Counted from the stretch's first letter, positions 7,949 to 18,600 are shown. The stretch is DNA of 64,000 nt from Nonomuraea angiospora (GCF_014873145.1 NZ_JADBEK010000001.1:12524001-12588000), one strand, 5' to 3'. The notes: generated by a model from the letters alone, not told the origin. Made by a program: numbers and translations.

Positions 7949-9175
7949 TCACATCCTTTTCGCGGGTGTCGGGTCGAGGAACGTCCGGTGAAGGTGCGTC
8001 ACGGCGTCGAGTACGTCGTGTTCGGCGCAGGTGATGGAGATTCGCCGGGCCTGGACGGTCAGGTCCCCCACGATGACGCCGCGGGCCTTGAGCGTGTCCA
8101 GCAGGAGGTGCACCTGGGGATGGCGGGTACGGAACCCGCGGCCCACCAACGACACCTTCCCCACGGGCCCGGACCAGTGGCGGCTGGTGAAGGCACCGGT
8201 CGCGCGCAGGTCGGCGAGCACCCCGTCGACCTGGTCCCGGTCCGCGGCGTTCACGACGAACCGCAGCGAGCAGGGCGGGCCGGCGGCCAGGCGGCCGAGC
8301 ATGTCCACGTGCAGCAGCGGATCGGACAGCGCGGCGGCGACCGCGGCCAGGGCGGTGGGGGCGACCCCGTCGAGTCGGCAGCGGAGCTGACCGGTCCGGT
8401 GGGCGACCCCCACGGCGGTGAACCGCTCGCCGTCGAGCGGCGCGGCCGGGCGGAGGCCGGTCACCCAGGTGCCGGCCGTCTCGGTCGTGCTGGATCGCAC
8501 ATGTACGGGAACGCGATGGGTGCTGGCGTACTCCACGCTGGAGTGTGCGAGCACCGTGGCGCCGCCGGCGGCCAGCTCGGCCATGTCCTCGTAGGAGAGC
8601 TCGTCCAGCTTGCGGGCTTCGGCGATGAGCCGTGGGTCGGCGGTGAACACGCCCTCGACGTCGGTGAATATCTCGCACGCCTCGGCCCGCAGCGCCGCGG
8701 CCAGGGCGACGGCGGTGGTGTCGGAGCCGCCCCGGCTCAGCGTGGTGAGCTCGCCGCTGTCCGCGGCGATGCCCTGGAAGCCGGTCACCACAGGGACATG
8801 GCCGGTCGCGACGCATTCGCGGATCCGTGCCGGGTCGACGCTGACGATACGCGCGCAGCCATGCACTCCGTCGGTGATGATGCCGCCGTCGCGGGCGCTG
8901 AACGAGCGGGCCGGCACGCCCAGTTCGTGCAGCGCCAGCGCGAGGGCGGCCGCGGAGGCCTGCTCACCGGTGCTGAGCAGGAGGTCCAGTTCCCGGGCGT
9001 GTGGCCTGGCCGTGAGGTTGCGGGCCAGGTCGAGCATGGTGTCGGTGGCACCGCCCATCGCGGAGACCACGGCGACCACCGACCCGTCCGCGGCGGCTAT
9101 GCGCTTGGCCGCGTGACTGATCCTGCTCACGTCACCCAGTGATGTTCCGCCGTACTTCTGTATCACCAGGTCCAT
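7949..9175 (-). CDS. Aspartate kinase (operon-embedded copy)
   Basis: 408 residues. The catalytic domain has KYGGTSLGD (7-15), VVSAMGGATD, LLSTGEQ and the aspartate-binding LSRGGSDTTAVALAAAL; FTDVEGVFTADPRL completes the nucleotide site. The last ~150 residues form paired ACT domains (KVSLVGRGF), the usual allosteric module. It phosphorylates L-aspartate, the entry to homoserine, threonine, lysine and diaminobutyrate. Sitting inside an NRPS operon, it is probably a dedicated or feedback-insensitive copy providing an aspartate-derived building block. The ACT part is more divergent than in housekeeping enzymes, but feedback behaviour cannot be read from sequence. Confidence 0.9.
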   Translation of the reverse strand: MDLVIQKYGGTSLGDVSRISHAAKRIAAADGSVVAVVSAMGGATDTMLDLARNLTARPHARELDLLLSTGEQASAAALALALHELGVPARSFSARDGGIITDGVHGCARIVSVDPARIRECVATGHVPVVTGFQGIAADSGELTTLSRGGSDTTAVALAAALRAEACEIFTDVEGVFTADPRLIAEARKLDELSYEDMAELAAGGATVLAHSSVEYASTHRVPVHVRSSTTETAGTWVTGLRPAAPLDGERFTAVGVAHRTGQLRCRLDGVAPTALAAVAAALSDPLLHVDMLGRLAAGPPCSLRFVVNAADRDQVDGVLADLRATGAFTSRHWSGPVGKVSLVGRGFRTRHPQVHLLLDTLKARGVIVGDLTVQARRISITCAEHDVLDAVTHLHRTFLDPTPAKRM

Positions 9176-9226
9176 CGGTCTACTCCTGCGCCACGTCGTC
9201 TTCCGCAGGCTTCCCGGCCGCCGTCA

Positions 9227-10177
9227 TCACGTCCCCCAGCTTTCGCGGCGCAGCCGGGACGGGGTGCCGAGCCGCACCGACTCGGCCGCCGCCCGCCTGT
9301 AGTACAACTGCGCGTCGTTGTCGGAGCGCATGCCCGCGGCACCGTGGACCTGCATGGTCCGCGTCGTGACGGTGCGGGCCAGGTCCGACGCCGCCGCGAG
9401 GTTGGCCGCCGCGTGCGCGGCCGCGTCGCGGTCGTTCACCAGCAGGCGCGTCGCGTCGATGTGCATCGACAGCTCGCTGAGCCGGAACGCCAGGCCCTGG
9501 AACTTGCCGATGGGCTGGCCGAACTGGCGGCGCGTCTTGGCGTGGTCGACGGCGTGATCGAGCGCCGCCTGGGCGAGGCCCACCAGGTACGCCGCCTGGC
9601 GCACCCGCGCGTTGGCCAGCGCCGCCTCCCACTCGGCGGAGGAGCCGGCCCAGGCGGTCACGGGCGTGCCCGCGAACTCGACCTCGTACGCCTCGCCGCG
9701 GCTCGTCTCCTCGTGCCGCCGCATCGTGATGGACGGATGGTCCGCGCTCACGAGCGCCAGGCGCATTCCGGCGCCCTCGTCGACGCCGCCCACGACGAAG
9801 TGGTCCACCTCCGCCGCGAACCCGACGAAGGCCCGCCGCGCGGAGATCGCCCCGTCCTGGCCGGACCATGGCTCGGCCGCGACCGCCAGCGCCACCGGCG
9901 CCTGGCCGAGGTCGTGGTCCGGCAGCAGCTCCCGGGCGGTGAGGGTGTCGAGCAGCGGCCCCTGGTACAGCACCGAACCGAGCAGCTCGGCCAGCCGTAC
10001 GGTGTCGGAGGCGCGGAGCGCGCCGAGCCCGACCAGCCCCTCCCACACCATCGCGCGGATCTCGCGGCTGTCCTCGCCGCCGCCCTCGGCGCGCGGCCGG
10101 TCGGCCATCCGCCGCACCAGCGGCGCCAGATCCTCGTCGAAGAAGTCGGCGATCGCCGTGGTCTCCACTGCGGTCAT
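9227..10177 (-). CDS. Acyl-CoA dehydrogenase family protein (second subunit of a pair)
   Basis: 316 residues from the ATG at 10177, which overlaps the stop of the preceding dehydrogenase gene (ATGA). C-terminal family features are AKTRRQFGQPIGKFQGLAF (FAD- and substrate-binding helix) and the late motif VHGAAGMRSDNDAQLYYRR. It is shorter than standard acyl-CoA dehydrogenases (~380), and the middle FAD-binding strands are weak. Adjacent unlike dehydrogenases often form heteromers. In this operon a likely substrate is an acyl-CoA or a PCP-bound aminoacyl group undergoing alpha,beta-desaturation (inference). Confidence 0.82.
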   Translation of the reverse strand: MTAVETTAIADFFDEDLAPLVRRMADRPRAEGGGEDSREIRAMVWEGLVGLGALRASDTVRLAELLGSVLYQGPLLDTLTARELLPDHDLGQAPVALAVAAEPWSGQDGAISARRAFVGFAAEVDHFVVGGVDEGAGMRLALVSADHPSITMRRHEETSRGEAYEVEFAGTPVTAWAGSSAEWEAALANARVRQAAYLVGLAQAALDHAVDHAKTRRQFGQPIGKFQGLAFRLSELSMHIDATRLLVNDRDAAAHAAANLAAASDLARTVTTRTMQVHGAAGMRSDNDAQLYYRRAAAESVRLGTPSRLRRESWGT

Positions 10178-11310
10178 GACGGCAACCCCAATTTCGATGT
10201 GGCGACAAAGAACAGCATGATCTCCGAGGAGCCCTGCGCGAGCGTGAGCCCCGGGGCCTCCCGGAGCGCGGCGTCGAAGACGCCCTCGGCGATCGCCTCG
10301 GGATCGCGTGCGTCCAGCAGCGCCCGCGGTCCGAGCAGTTCGACCGCGGCCACCGACACTTCCTTGGCCGTCTCCGACGTGTACCACTTGGCGGTCGCCG
10401 AGTGCACCTCGTCGGGCCGTCCCTCGTGCAGGTTGGTCACGCACCGCCAGGCCAGCAGCCGCGCCGCGCGCACGCGCGTCTCCAGCTGCACCAGCCGCTG
10501 CTCGCACCCGGGCGGCGCGTGCTCGCGCAGCGCGGCCAGCGTGCGCTCCGCCTTGGCGGAGTGGTCGAGCCCGGTGCGCTCCAGCGGGAGCACCTTGCCC
10601 AGCACCTGCCAGCCGTCGTCGACCTCGCCGAGCACGTCCTCGGGCCCGACCCGGATCCCGTCCAGCGTCACCAGGTCGAAGCGCTCCTCGGACAGGTTCC
10701 ACACCGGTTCGATGACCACGCCCATGCTCTGCAGCGGCACCAGGAACAGCGTGATCCCGAAGAAGTTCACCGGGCCGGTCGAGGTGCGGGCGGCGCACAG
10801 CGCGAAATCACTGTGCTGCGCCTTCATGTTGTAGATCTTCCGGCCGTACAGGCGCCAGCCGTCGCCGTCCGGCTCGGCGCGCGTGGTCAGCGACGCCAGG
10901 TCGGATCCGACATCCGGCTCGCTGAACAGCACGTTGGCCGTGATCTCGCCGCGCGCCAGGCGCGGCAGGAACCGCTCCTTCTGCTCCTGCGTGCCGAACA
11001 GGTGGATGGCCATCCCGACGATGTCGATGCCCAGGGAGTGCACGTTCTCGGGCACGCCGTGGCGGATCATCTCCTCGGTGAGGATCGCCTTCTCCACGAT
11101 CGTGGCGTCCGCGCCGCCGTAACGCTCGGGCCAGTTGACCGCGAGCCAGCCGAGCTTGCCCAGCCGCTGGTGCACGTCGAGCAGCCCGCTCTCCTGTCCG
11201 TACGGCATCCGCCGGGACTGTGCGATCTCCGCGCGCACCGCGTCCTCGCACAGCAGCCTGCAGACCTCTTCCCGGAAGCCGTCCTGTTCCGGCGTGAAGG
11301 CCGGCATCAT
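10174..11310 (-). CDS. Acyl-CoA dehydrogenase family protein (first subunit of a pair)
   Basis: 378 residues from the ATG at 11310, which overlaps the thioesterase stop. It shows the N-terminal helical domain (LGWLAVNWPERYGGAD), the FAD-binding segment LFSEPDVGSDLASLTTRA, GWRLYGRKIYNM and the C-terminal LAQGSSEIMLFFVATSKLGLP. The E in QGSSEI aligns with a region near the catalytic base in some family members; the exact base should be modelled. A longer frame to 11469 has no family similarity. It is likely to work with the next gene product as a flavin dehydrogenase in tailoring of the peptide or its precursor. Confidence 0.88.
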   Translation of the reverse strand: MMPAFTPEQDGFREEVCRLLCEDAVRAEIAQSRRMPYGQESGLLDVHQRLGKLGWLAVNWPERYGGADATIVEKAILTEEMIRHGVPENVHSLGIDIVGMAIHLFGTQEQKERFLPRLARGEITANVLFSEPDVGSDLASLTTRAEPDGDGWRLYGRKIYNMKAQHSDFALCAARTSTGPVNFFGITLFLVPLQSMGVVIEPVWNLSEERFDLVTLDGIRVGPEDVLGEVDDGWQVLGKVLPLERTGLDHSAKAERTLAALREHAPPGCEQRLVQLETRVRAARLLAWRCVTNLHEGRPDEVHSATAKWYTSETAKEVSVAAVELLGPRALLDARDPEAIAEGVFDAALREAPGLTLAQGSSEIMLFFVATSKLGLPS

Positions 11311-12122
11311 CGGACACTCACCTCGCCTAGTCTGTCGCGCATCGCTTCCGCCAGCGCTTCGATGTGTGGGGATTGGAGCATGGTGTAGTGGTCGCCCCGC
11401 ACCACCTCGATCTCGTCGGCGTAGGCACGCCATCGGTCGAGCCGTCCGGGCTCCGAGCCCTCGGCGCACAGCAGCACCACGCGGCTGTCCACGCGCGACG
11501 GACGGAACGCCAGGAGCGCTCGCACGTTCGCGGCGAACACCGGGAACCGTTCGGCCAGCTCGGCCTGGCCCGGCTCGGCGCCCATCGCCGCGACGTCGGC
11601 GGCGAACCAGGCGCTCAGCTCGTCGTCGCCGGGGCGGGGTGGCGCGTCGTCCGGGATGGCGGTGTCGAGCACGAACGTCAACGCCACCTCGCCGTCCTGA
11701 CGCGCCATTTCGAGCGCCACCGCTCCGCCGACCGACCAGCCGCCGACCTGCAGCGGCCCGTCGGGCCGGACCTCGCGGACCGCGGCCAGATAGTCGGCCG
11801 CGAGGGCGGGCAGCCGCCGTTCCCCGATCGCGGCGCCGTGCAGGCCCGGATCCTCCAGCGCGTAGACGGGCTGGTCGTCGCCCAGCAGCGTGGCCAGCAC
11901 GGCGTAGGGCGCCACCGATCCGCCCGCCGCGTGCACGAGGAACAGCGGTGGCTTCGTGCCCGCGGGGCTGAGCGGCACCAGCGGAGAGACCGTCCGCTGG
12001 TCCCGTCCCTCCGGCGGCGCGGAAGCGACCCGGGCGAGGGCCTCCTCCCGTTTGTGCCGCAACCGCCGCTGCAGCAGCGCGCGTCGTTTCTCCTCCACCG
12101 TGGAGGCAGGCGAACCGGCCAT
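11307..12122 (-). CDS. Thioesterase-domain protein (type II or releasing TE) of the NRPS operon
   Basis: 271 residues. The alpha/beta-hydrolase core runs from PLFLVHAAGGSV; the nucleophile motif GWSVGG places Ser130, and GDHYTML places the catalytic His at ~245. The first ~35 residues (EEKRRALLQRRLRHKREEAL) are a charged amphipathic helix of the kind seen before NRPS modules and could be a docking segment. Its ATG shares one base with the stop of the C-A-PCP gene, giving tight stoichiometric coupling. It could cleave the final thioester or remove misloaded groups; because another protein carries a reductase release domain, an editing role is plausible. Confidence 0.85.
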   Translation of the reverse strand: MAGSPASTVEEKRRALLQRRLRHKREEALARVASAPPEGRDQRTVSPLVPLSPAGTKPPLFLVHAAGGSVAPYAVLATLLGDDQPVYALEDPGLHGAAIGERRLPALAADYLAAVREVRPDGPLQVGGWSVGGAVALEMARQDGEVALTFVLDTAIPDDAPPRPGDDELSAWFAADVAAMGAEPGQAELAERFPVFAANVRALLAFRPSRVDSRVVLLCAEGSEPGRLDRWRAYADEIEVVRGDHYTMLQSPHIEALAEAMRDRLGEVSVR

Positions 12123-15100
12123 CAGCCCGACTCCTTCAGCAGCCGATCGAGCTCGTCCTCAGAGAGGTCGGCGACCTGGGCCTCCAGCTGCGCCACCTCG
12201 TCCTCGCCCAGCAGGGCGCGCTGCGCGTCGTCGATCTGGGCGGCGAACTGGCTGAGCAGCGGGTAGCTGAACAGCCGCCGCGGGTCGAGCGTCACCTGGA
12301 AGGCGTCGCGCACCCGCGAGATCATCTGCGTCACCTGCAGGGAGTTGCCGCCGAGGACGAAGAAGTTGTCCTGCGCGCCGATGCTGCCGGCGTCGAGGCT
12401 CAGCAGGCCCTGCCAGATCTCGGCCAGCCGGCGCTGCGTCTCGGTGGTCAGCTCGACCTGTCCCGTCTCGCCGTCGGGGCGAGGATCGGGCAACCGCGCG
12501 TGGTCCACCTTTCCGGTCGAGGTCAGCGGGAGCTGCTCCAGCTGTACGTAGTCGGTGGGCACCATGTGCAGCGGCAGCAGCCCGGCCAGGTGTTCGCGCA
12601 GCGCGTCCGGCTCGAACTCGCCGACCACGTAGGCGGCCAGCCAGGCCGACGTCGTGCCCGCGTCGCGCACGGTCACGACGCACTGCCGCACGCCGGTGAA
12701 GCTCTCGATGGCGTGCTCGATCTCGCCGAGCTCCACGCGCAGCCCGCGCAGCTTCACCTGGCGGTCGACCCGGCCCAGGAACTCCAGCTGGCCGTCGGAG
12801 TTCCAGCGCACCAGGTCGCCGGTGGCGTACATGCGCTCGCCCGGCGTGGCGGCGAACGGGTCGGGCAGGAACTTCTCGGCGGTCTGGTCGGGCCGGCCGA
12901 GGTAGCCGATGGCCAGACCGGCGCCGGCCATAAAGAGCTCCCCGGGAACGCCGACCGGCACGGGCCGCAGCGCCTTGTCCAGGACGTAGGCCCGCTGATT
13001 GGCCATCGCCCGGCCGATCGGCGGCGGCCCGTCCAGCGGCTCCGGCGGGCACAGGTAGTCCACGCACGTGACCGTGACCTCCGTGGGCCCGTACCCGTTG
13101 TGGAACTCGCGCCCCGGCTTGCTCCACCGGTTGACCAGATCGGGGCCGAACGGCTCCATGCCGATGAAGCAGACCCTCAGATCGTCCAGAGCGGACGGGT
13201 CGAGCAGCCCCAGCACCGCGGGCGGGATGTCCACCATCGTCACCCGCTCGCGGGCCAGCAGCCGCTGCAGCGCTTCGGGGTCGAGCAGCTCGGAGCGCGG
13301 CGCGCCCACGATGGTCCCGCCGGCGGTCAGCGTCGAGAACACGTCCGACACGCTCACGTCGAAGGCGGGGTTGGAGAACTGCAGGATCCTGTCGTCCGGC
13401 GTCACCGAGAACATCTGCTGGAAGGTGGTGCAGAAGTTGACCACCGCCCGGTGGGGGACCAGGACCCCCTTGGGGGTGCCGGTCGAGCCGGAGGTGTAGA
13501 TGACGTAGGCCGTGTCCTCCCGTGCCACGCGCACCGAAGGCGGCGAAGCGGGCCTCCCGTCGAGCGCGTCCGTGTCCAGCAGGATCCGCCCCACGTCCGC
13601 GGGCACGCGGTCGGCGAGATCCGACGTCGTCACCACCGCCGCCACGTCGGCGTCGCCGAGCTGGTAGGCCAGCCGCTCCGGCGGGTACTGCGGGTCGAGC
13701 GGCAGCCACGCCCCGCCCGCCTTGAGCACGCCGAGCTCGGCGGCCGGCAGGTCGAAGCCGCGTTCGAGCAGCACCCCGACCACGCGCCCTGGCGTCACCT
13801 TGAACTCCTCGACGAGCGCGTGCGCCAGCCGGCTGGACCGCTCGTCCAGCTGCGCGTAGGTCAGGTCCTCGTCCCCGAACCGCATCGCGACCGCGTCGGG
13901 CGCCTCGGCCACGCGCGCCGCGAACAGCTCGTGCAGCAGGCGCTCGTCGGGCTCGCCGGGCGTGGGATTCCACTCGGTGAGTACGCGCAGATATTCGCTG
14001 TTGGACATGACGTCCAGCGCGTCCACCCGGGCGTCCGGCCTGGACAGCGCGTCGGCCATGACGGTGGCGAAGTGTTCCACCAGCCGCTCGATGCGCTCGT
14101 GGTCGAACAGCTCGGAGGAGTACTCGATCCACACGCCCAGCCCGCCGTCCGGCAGGTCGTTGATCTGGAACGTGATGTCGAACCGGGTCGTCTCCGGCTG
14201 CGGGGTCAGCATCTCGACCTCTACGCCGGGCAGGCGCCAGCGCGCGATCATCGGCTCGGGCAGCAGCGTGAACAGGTGCGCGACCAGCGGATTCCGCCCC
14301 GGCAGCCGCTCCGGCTTGAGCTCCTCCACCAGGCGGCCGAACGGCACGTCCTGGTGGGCCATCGCCTCGAGGATGTTGTCGTTGGCGGCGTGCACCAGGT
14401 CGCGGAACACGGGGTTGCCCTCGAGATTGCCGCGGACCACCACCGTGTTGGCGAAGAACCCCATCATGGGTTCGATCTCCGAGCGCGTCCGCCCGGAAAG
14501 GACCGAGCCGAGCGCGATGTCCTGCTGGCCGGTGTAGCGGTTCACCAGGACCTGGTATCCGGCCATCGTCAGGGCGAGCAGGGAGACGCCCTCGGCCTTG
14601 GCCAGCTCGCGGATCCCGCGTGCGAGGTCGTCGGGCAGGCGGGTCTCGTAGATCCGGCCGGCGCCGGTGGGCGCCGACGGGCGCTGCCGGTCGGTACGCC
14701 ACTCCAGCGGTTCCATCCCGTCCGCCACGGAGTGCCAGTACTCGATCTGCTTGGCCGGCTCCTCGCTGAGCAGCCAGAGCCGCTGCCACGCCGCGAAGTC
14801 GGCGGGCTGAAGGGTCAGCTCGGGGAACTCCGCGCCCTCCGGATCCGTGTAGCGGGCGGTCAGTTCCTCGGCGAACTGGCGCGAGGACCATCCGTCGATG
14901 ACGATGTGATGCCAGACGATGGACAGCACGTGGTCCTCGGGGCCCAGGCGCAGCAGGGCGAACCGGTACGGCGGGCTGTTGCGCAGGTCGAACTCCTCGC
15001 GCACCTGCCCGTCGATCCAGTCCTGGATGGACTCCTCGCTCCCGTCGGTGACCGGCAGGTTCCACGTCTCGGGCGGCGGATCGACGGTCTGGAAGGGCAC

Positions 15101-15415
15101 GCCGTGCTCGTCGCCGAACCGGGTGCGCAGGCTCTCGTGCCGCGCGACTATCCCGCGCAGCGCCGCCGAGAGTGCGGCCACGTCGAGCGGCCCGCGCAGG
15201 CGCATCGCGAACGGCACGTTGTAGACCGGCGCGCCCGCGACCATCTGGTGCAGGAACCACAGGAACCGCTGCTGCTCGGCGATGGCCATCTTGCCCGTAC
15301 GCGGGACGGCGACGATCCGCTCCCGCTCGGCCTTCTCCGCCACGCGCTGGCGGACCTTCATCTCCAGCAAGGCACGCCTGATGTCGGCGACGTTGCGTTC
15401 TTTCGGGGCAGTCAT
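12122..15415 (-). CDS. Nonribosomal peptide synthetase module, C-A-PCP
   Basis: 1097 residues from the ATG at 15415 (AAGGAGG upstream). Condensation domain with an intact HHIVIDGWS at about 169-177; adenylation domain with core motifs [12 protein letters not shown] (A3), NGYGPTE (A5), YATGDLVRW (A7), GRVDRQVKLRG (A8) and STGKVD (A10); carrier domain LGGNSL with the phosphopantetheine Ser at ~1025. By eye the specificity residues read D-V-S-D-F-G-G-V-T-K; I do not recognise the code, though the second Asp could face a basic side chain. There is no epimerase or TE domain. It starts 17 bases after mbtH, whose product is probably required for its adenylation activity. Confidence 0.95.
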   Translation of the reverse strand: MTAPKERNVADIRRALLEMKVRQRVAEKAERERIVAVPRTGKMAIAEQQRFLWFLHQMVAGAPVYNVPFAMRLRGPLDVAALSAALRGIVARHESLRTRFGDEHGVPFQTVDPPPETWNLPVTDGSEESIQDWIDGQVREEFDLRNSPPYRFALLRLGPEDHVLSIVWHHIVIDGWSSRQFAEELTARYTDPEGAEFPELTLQPADFAAWQRLWLLSEEPAKQIEYWHSVADGMEPLEWRTDRQRPSAPTGAGRIYETRLPDDLARGIRELAKAEGVSLLALTMAGYQVLVNRYTGQQDIALGSVLSGRTRSEIEPMMGFFANTVVVRGNLEGNPVFRDLVHAANDNILEAMAHQDVPFGRLVEELKPERLPGRNPLVAHLFTLLPEPMIARWRLPGVEVEMLTPQPETTRFDITFQINDLPDGGLGVWIEYSSELFDHERIERLVEHFATVMADALSRPDARVDALDVMSNSEYLRVLTEWNPTPGEPDERLLHELFAARVAEAPDAVAMRFGDEDLTYAQLDERSSRLAHALVEEFKVTPGRVVGVLLERGFDLPAAELGVLKAGGAWLPLDPQYPPERLAYQLGDADVAAVVTTSDLADRVPADVGRILLDTDALDGRPASPPSVRVAREDTAYVIYTSGSTGTPKGVLVPHRAVVNFCTTFQQMFSVTPDDRILQFSNPAFDVSVSDVFSTLTAGGTIVGAPRSELLDPEALQRLLARERVTMVDIPPAVLGLLDPSALDDLRVCFIGMEPFGPDLVNRWSKPGREFHNGYGPTEVTVTCVDYLCPPEPLDGPPPIGRAMANQRAYVLDKALRPVPVGVPGELFMAGAGLAIGYLGRPDQTAEKFLPDPFAATPGERMYATGDLVRWNSDGQLEFLGRVDRQVKLRGLRVELGEIEHAIESFTGVRQCVVTVRDAGTTSAWLAAYVVGEFEPDALREHLAGLLPLHMVPTDYVQLEQLPLTSTGKVDHARLPDPRPDGETGQVELTTETQRRLAEIWQGLLSLDAGSIGAQDNFFVLGGNSLQVTQMISRVRDAFQVTLDPRRLFSYPLLSQFAAQIDDAQRALLGEDEVAQLEAQVADLSEDELDRLLKESG

Positions 15416-15432
15416 GATCTCGGGTTCCTCCT

Positions 15433-15609
15433 TCACCGTCGCACGCTCAGCGGGCGCAGATCGGTCCACACCTGCGCGATGTGTGCCAGGCACTCGCTCT
15501 TGTCGCCCTCGGCTCCGGCCTCGCGCCAGCCGGTCGGAATCTCCCGGCCGGCGGGCCAGATCGAGTACTGCTCCTCGTGGTTGATCACCACGACGAATTT
15601 CTCTTCCAT
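15433..15609 (-). CDS. MbtH-like protein
   Basis: 58 residues: begins [19 protein letters not shown], followed by [18 protein letters not shown] and ending [11 protein letters not shown]. The conserved tryptophans and the N-x-E-x-Q-Y-S-x-W-P signature of MbtH proteins are present. These are small partners that bind NRPS adenylation domains and enable folding or activity. It lies five bases after the A-PCP-R gene and 17 bases before the C-A-PCP gene, exactly where a shared partner of both synthetases would be expected. Confidence 0.96.
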   Translation of the reverse strand: MEEKFVVVINHEEQYSIWPAGREIPTGWREAGAEGDKSECLAHIAQVWTDLRPLSVRR

Positions 15610-15614
15610 TGCGC

Positions 15615-18600
15615 CTACCTTTCTTGCGGTACGAAGGCGGGAATGTCGGTCAGCTCACCGAGGTAGCGGTCGAGCGTCCTGAGCCCGTCCGCCACCGGCC
15701 GCGCCAGCGAGGCCGCGTGCCGGCTGAACCGCCGGGCGTCGAAGTGCCGGGAGCCGTCGGTGAACAGCTGGTCGAACTCGGCCGGCGCCGCGTCGCAGTC
15801 GCCGGTCGGAGGCGGCAACAACAGGCGCAGCCCGGCCAGCCTCTCGTCGGGCTCGGCGATGGCCTCCAGGCGATCGTGAAACTGCGCGTAGCCGACCCGG
15901 TCGAGCCCGCACCGGTCGGCGAGCACGCCGAACGCCTCGGCGAAGCGCAGCCGCGCCGGCCACAGCACGTGCATCGCGCCGTCGGGCACCTTGATGTCGC
16001 CGGTCGCCGCGCGCGCCACGAACTGGCCGACCACGTCCACCGGCGTCACGTCGGTCTCGGCCTCGGTCGGGAACACGCAGCCGGTGCGGGCGCACGCGTA
16101 CAACAGGTTGTGCGCCAGCGAGTCCGGGTTGGCCACGCCTGTCGCCTGGTGCGGCCAGACCTCGCCGAGGCGGTACACCACCGAGCTGACGCCCTGCCGG
16201 CGCGCGTCGGCGAGCAGGCTCTCCGCGACGTACTTCGATCTGTTGTAGCCGTCCGCGGCGACCTGGTCCGCCTCCGGGAGCTGGTCCTCGGTGATGCGCG
16301 GGGCGGCCCGTCCGGCGGGCGGGAAGATGCTCAAGGTGGACAGGGCGTGCACGCGGGCGCCGCCCGAGGCGAGTTTGATGAGCTCCTGCACGCCGAGCAC
16401 ATTGGCCGGGCGGTGGTCCAGGTAGCCGGACAGGAAGTTCACCGCACCCGCGGCGTTGACGACCCCGGACACGGCCGACGCGATCGCGTCGAACCGCCAC
16501 TGCGGCAGGCCGAGCAGCTCGCTGCCCAGGTCGCCGGGGACCACCTCGACCCGGCCGGTCTTGAGCGCCATGGGCAGCAGCTGCCAGGCGGACGTCAGCC
16601 CGTACTGTTCGAGGACCTCGGTCAGCCGCCGGGCGCCGTCAGGCGGGTCGGAGCACCGAACCAGGCAGATCAGCTCGGCGTTGGAGTGCATCAGCAACTC
16701 GGCGAAGATGTGCGCCCCGACGAACCCGGTCGCCCCGGTGAGCAGCAGCGTCTGCGGCGGGCGCCAGGCCAGGTCGTGCTTGATGTAGGCCAGTTCGGCG
16801 CTGTCGTCGTCGATGCCCTTGGTCAGCCGCGCCGCCTGCGCGCGCACGGTCGAGGCGACGAGCAGATCCCTGGGACGCACCGGCCTTCCGAGCCGCCGGC
16901 TGACCGCGGTGGTGAGCCGGTAGGCGATCAGCGAGGTGCCCCCGTAGTCGGAGAACGGGACGACCACCGAGACCTGCTCCCGTTCGAGCACTTCGCGCCA
17001 GGCCGAGCAGACCAGCTCCTCCATCGGGTTGGCCGGCGGCTCGATGTGCTCGTCCGGCTCCTCCTGCCACGCGGACTCGGTCACGATGAGCGCGGCCAGC
17101 GCTTTGCGGTCCGCTTTGCCGTTGCGATTGAGTGGAAGCGCTTCCAGTGCCACGATTTTATGCGGGACCTGCTCGGCGGGCAGTTTTTCGGCCGCGTACG
17201 CGCGAAGCTGCTCCGCGGACGGCGGGTCGTCCGGCGAGCGCGGCGTGACGCAGCAGACCAGAGTGGACGCGGGCGCCTCACCGAGCACGACCGCCACCGC
17301 GCTGCCCACGAGCGGATGGTCGGCCAGGGCCGACGCGACATCGCCGAGCTCCACCCGCACCCCGCCGAGCTTGACCTGCTCGTCGAGCCGGCCGATGAAG
17401 TACAGCAGCCCGTCTTCGCCGACCCGCGCCAGGTCGCCCGTCCGGTACAGTTGCTCGCCCGGGATCTGGGGGAACGGGTTGGCCACGAACACCCGCGCCG
17501 TGCGCTCGGGATCGTTGAGGTAGCCCGCGCCGATGCACTCGCCGCCGAGATACAGCTCGCCGGGCGTGTTCACCGGGACCGGCCGGAGGTCGTCGTCGAG
17601 CACGATCGCGGCGGTGTTGTCGATGGGGCGCCCGAGGGGGATCCGGTCCAGGTCGGCGTCCGTGACGTCGTGGAACACCGAGCCGATCGAACACTCCGTC
17701 GGCCCGAACGTGTTGGTGACCTTGAGGCCGGGCAGCAGCGCGCGCAGCCGGTGCACCACGCCGGGGCCGGCCGCCTCCCCGCCGATCAGCATGCGGCGCA
17801 GGCTCGACGCCGCCTCCCGCAGGTCCTCGCGCGCCTCCAGCAGCGACACGAACGCCGCGAGCACGGACGGCACGAAGTCGGTCATCGTGACGCCGTAGCG
17901 GCCGATGGTCATCGCGGTCTCCTCAAGGTCGAGGATCCCGTCGCGGTGCGGCAGCACGACCTGCCCGCCGGACACCAGAGGCCACAACACCTGCCACATC
18001 GAGGAGTCGAACGTGGAGCGGCTGTTCTGCAGCGTCACGTGGCCGGCCCCGTCACCGAACCGGCGCGACATCGTGGTCAACCTGTTGACCAGGCCGCGGT
18101 GGTGGTTGAGCGCGCATTTGGGCGTGCCGGTGGAGCCGGAGGTGTAGAAGCCGTAGATCAGGTCTTCGGGGCCGGGCGCACGGTCGGCCGGCGCGGGTGT
18201 GCGGTCAGCCGGATCGTACGGCTGCTCCGCGCAGTCGACGATCACCGTCGGGAGGACCGAATCGAGTTCGGTGATGGTCTCCACGGTCGCCGGCGACGCC
18301 ACGATGGCGGGCGGCGACAGCTCGGCCAGGATCGCGCCGAGCCGGTCGATCGGCCAGGCCGGATCCAGCGGCACGAAGGCCGAGCCTGTTTTCAGCACCC
18401 CGAAGAGGGCGGTGGGAAATTCGGGCCCGTCCGCGGCCAGCACGGGTATCAATTGCCGGGGCGGCACGCCGGCGCGGATCAGCCGATTGGCCGTCACGTC
18501 GGCCGCGGCATCGAGCTCGGCATAGCTCATCGTGGTGTCCCGGTAGCGGACGGCGGGACGGTCCGGTGCGTTCTCTTTTTGTGCGCGGAACAGGTCGAGG

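Noticed and set aside
12159..15260. A 1033-codon minus-strand frame inside the C-A-PCP gene
   Set aside because: Arg/Pro/Ala-rich composition with no domains; it is an alternative frame of the NRPS gene.
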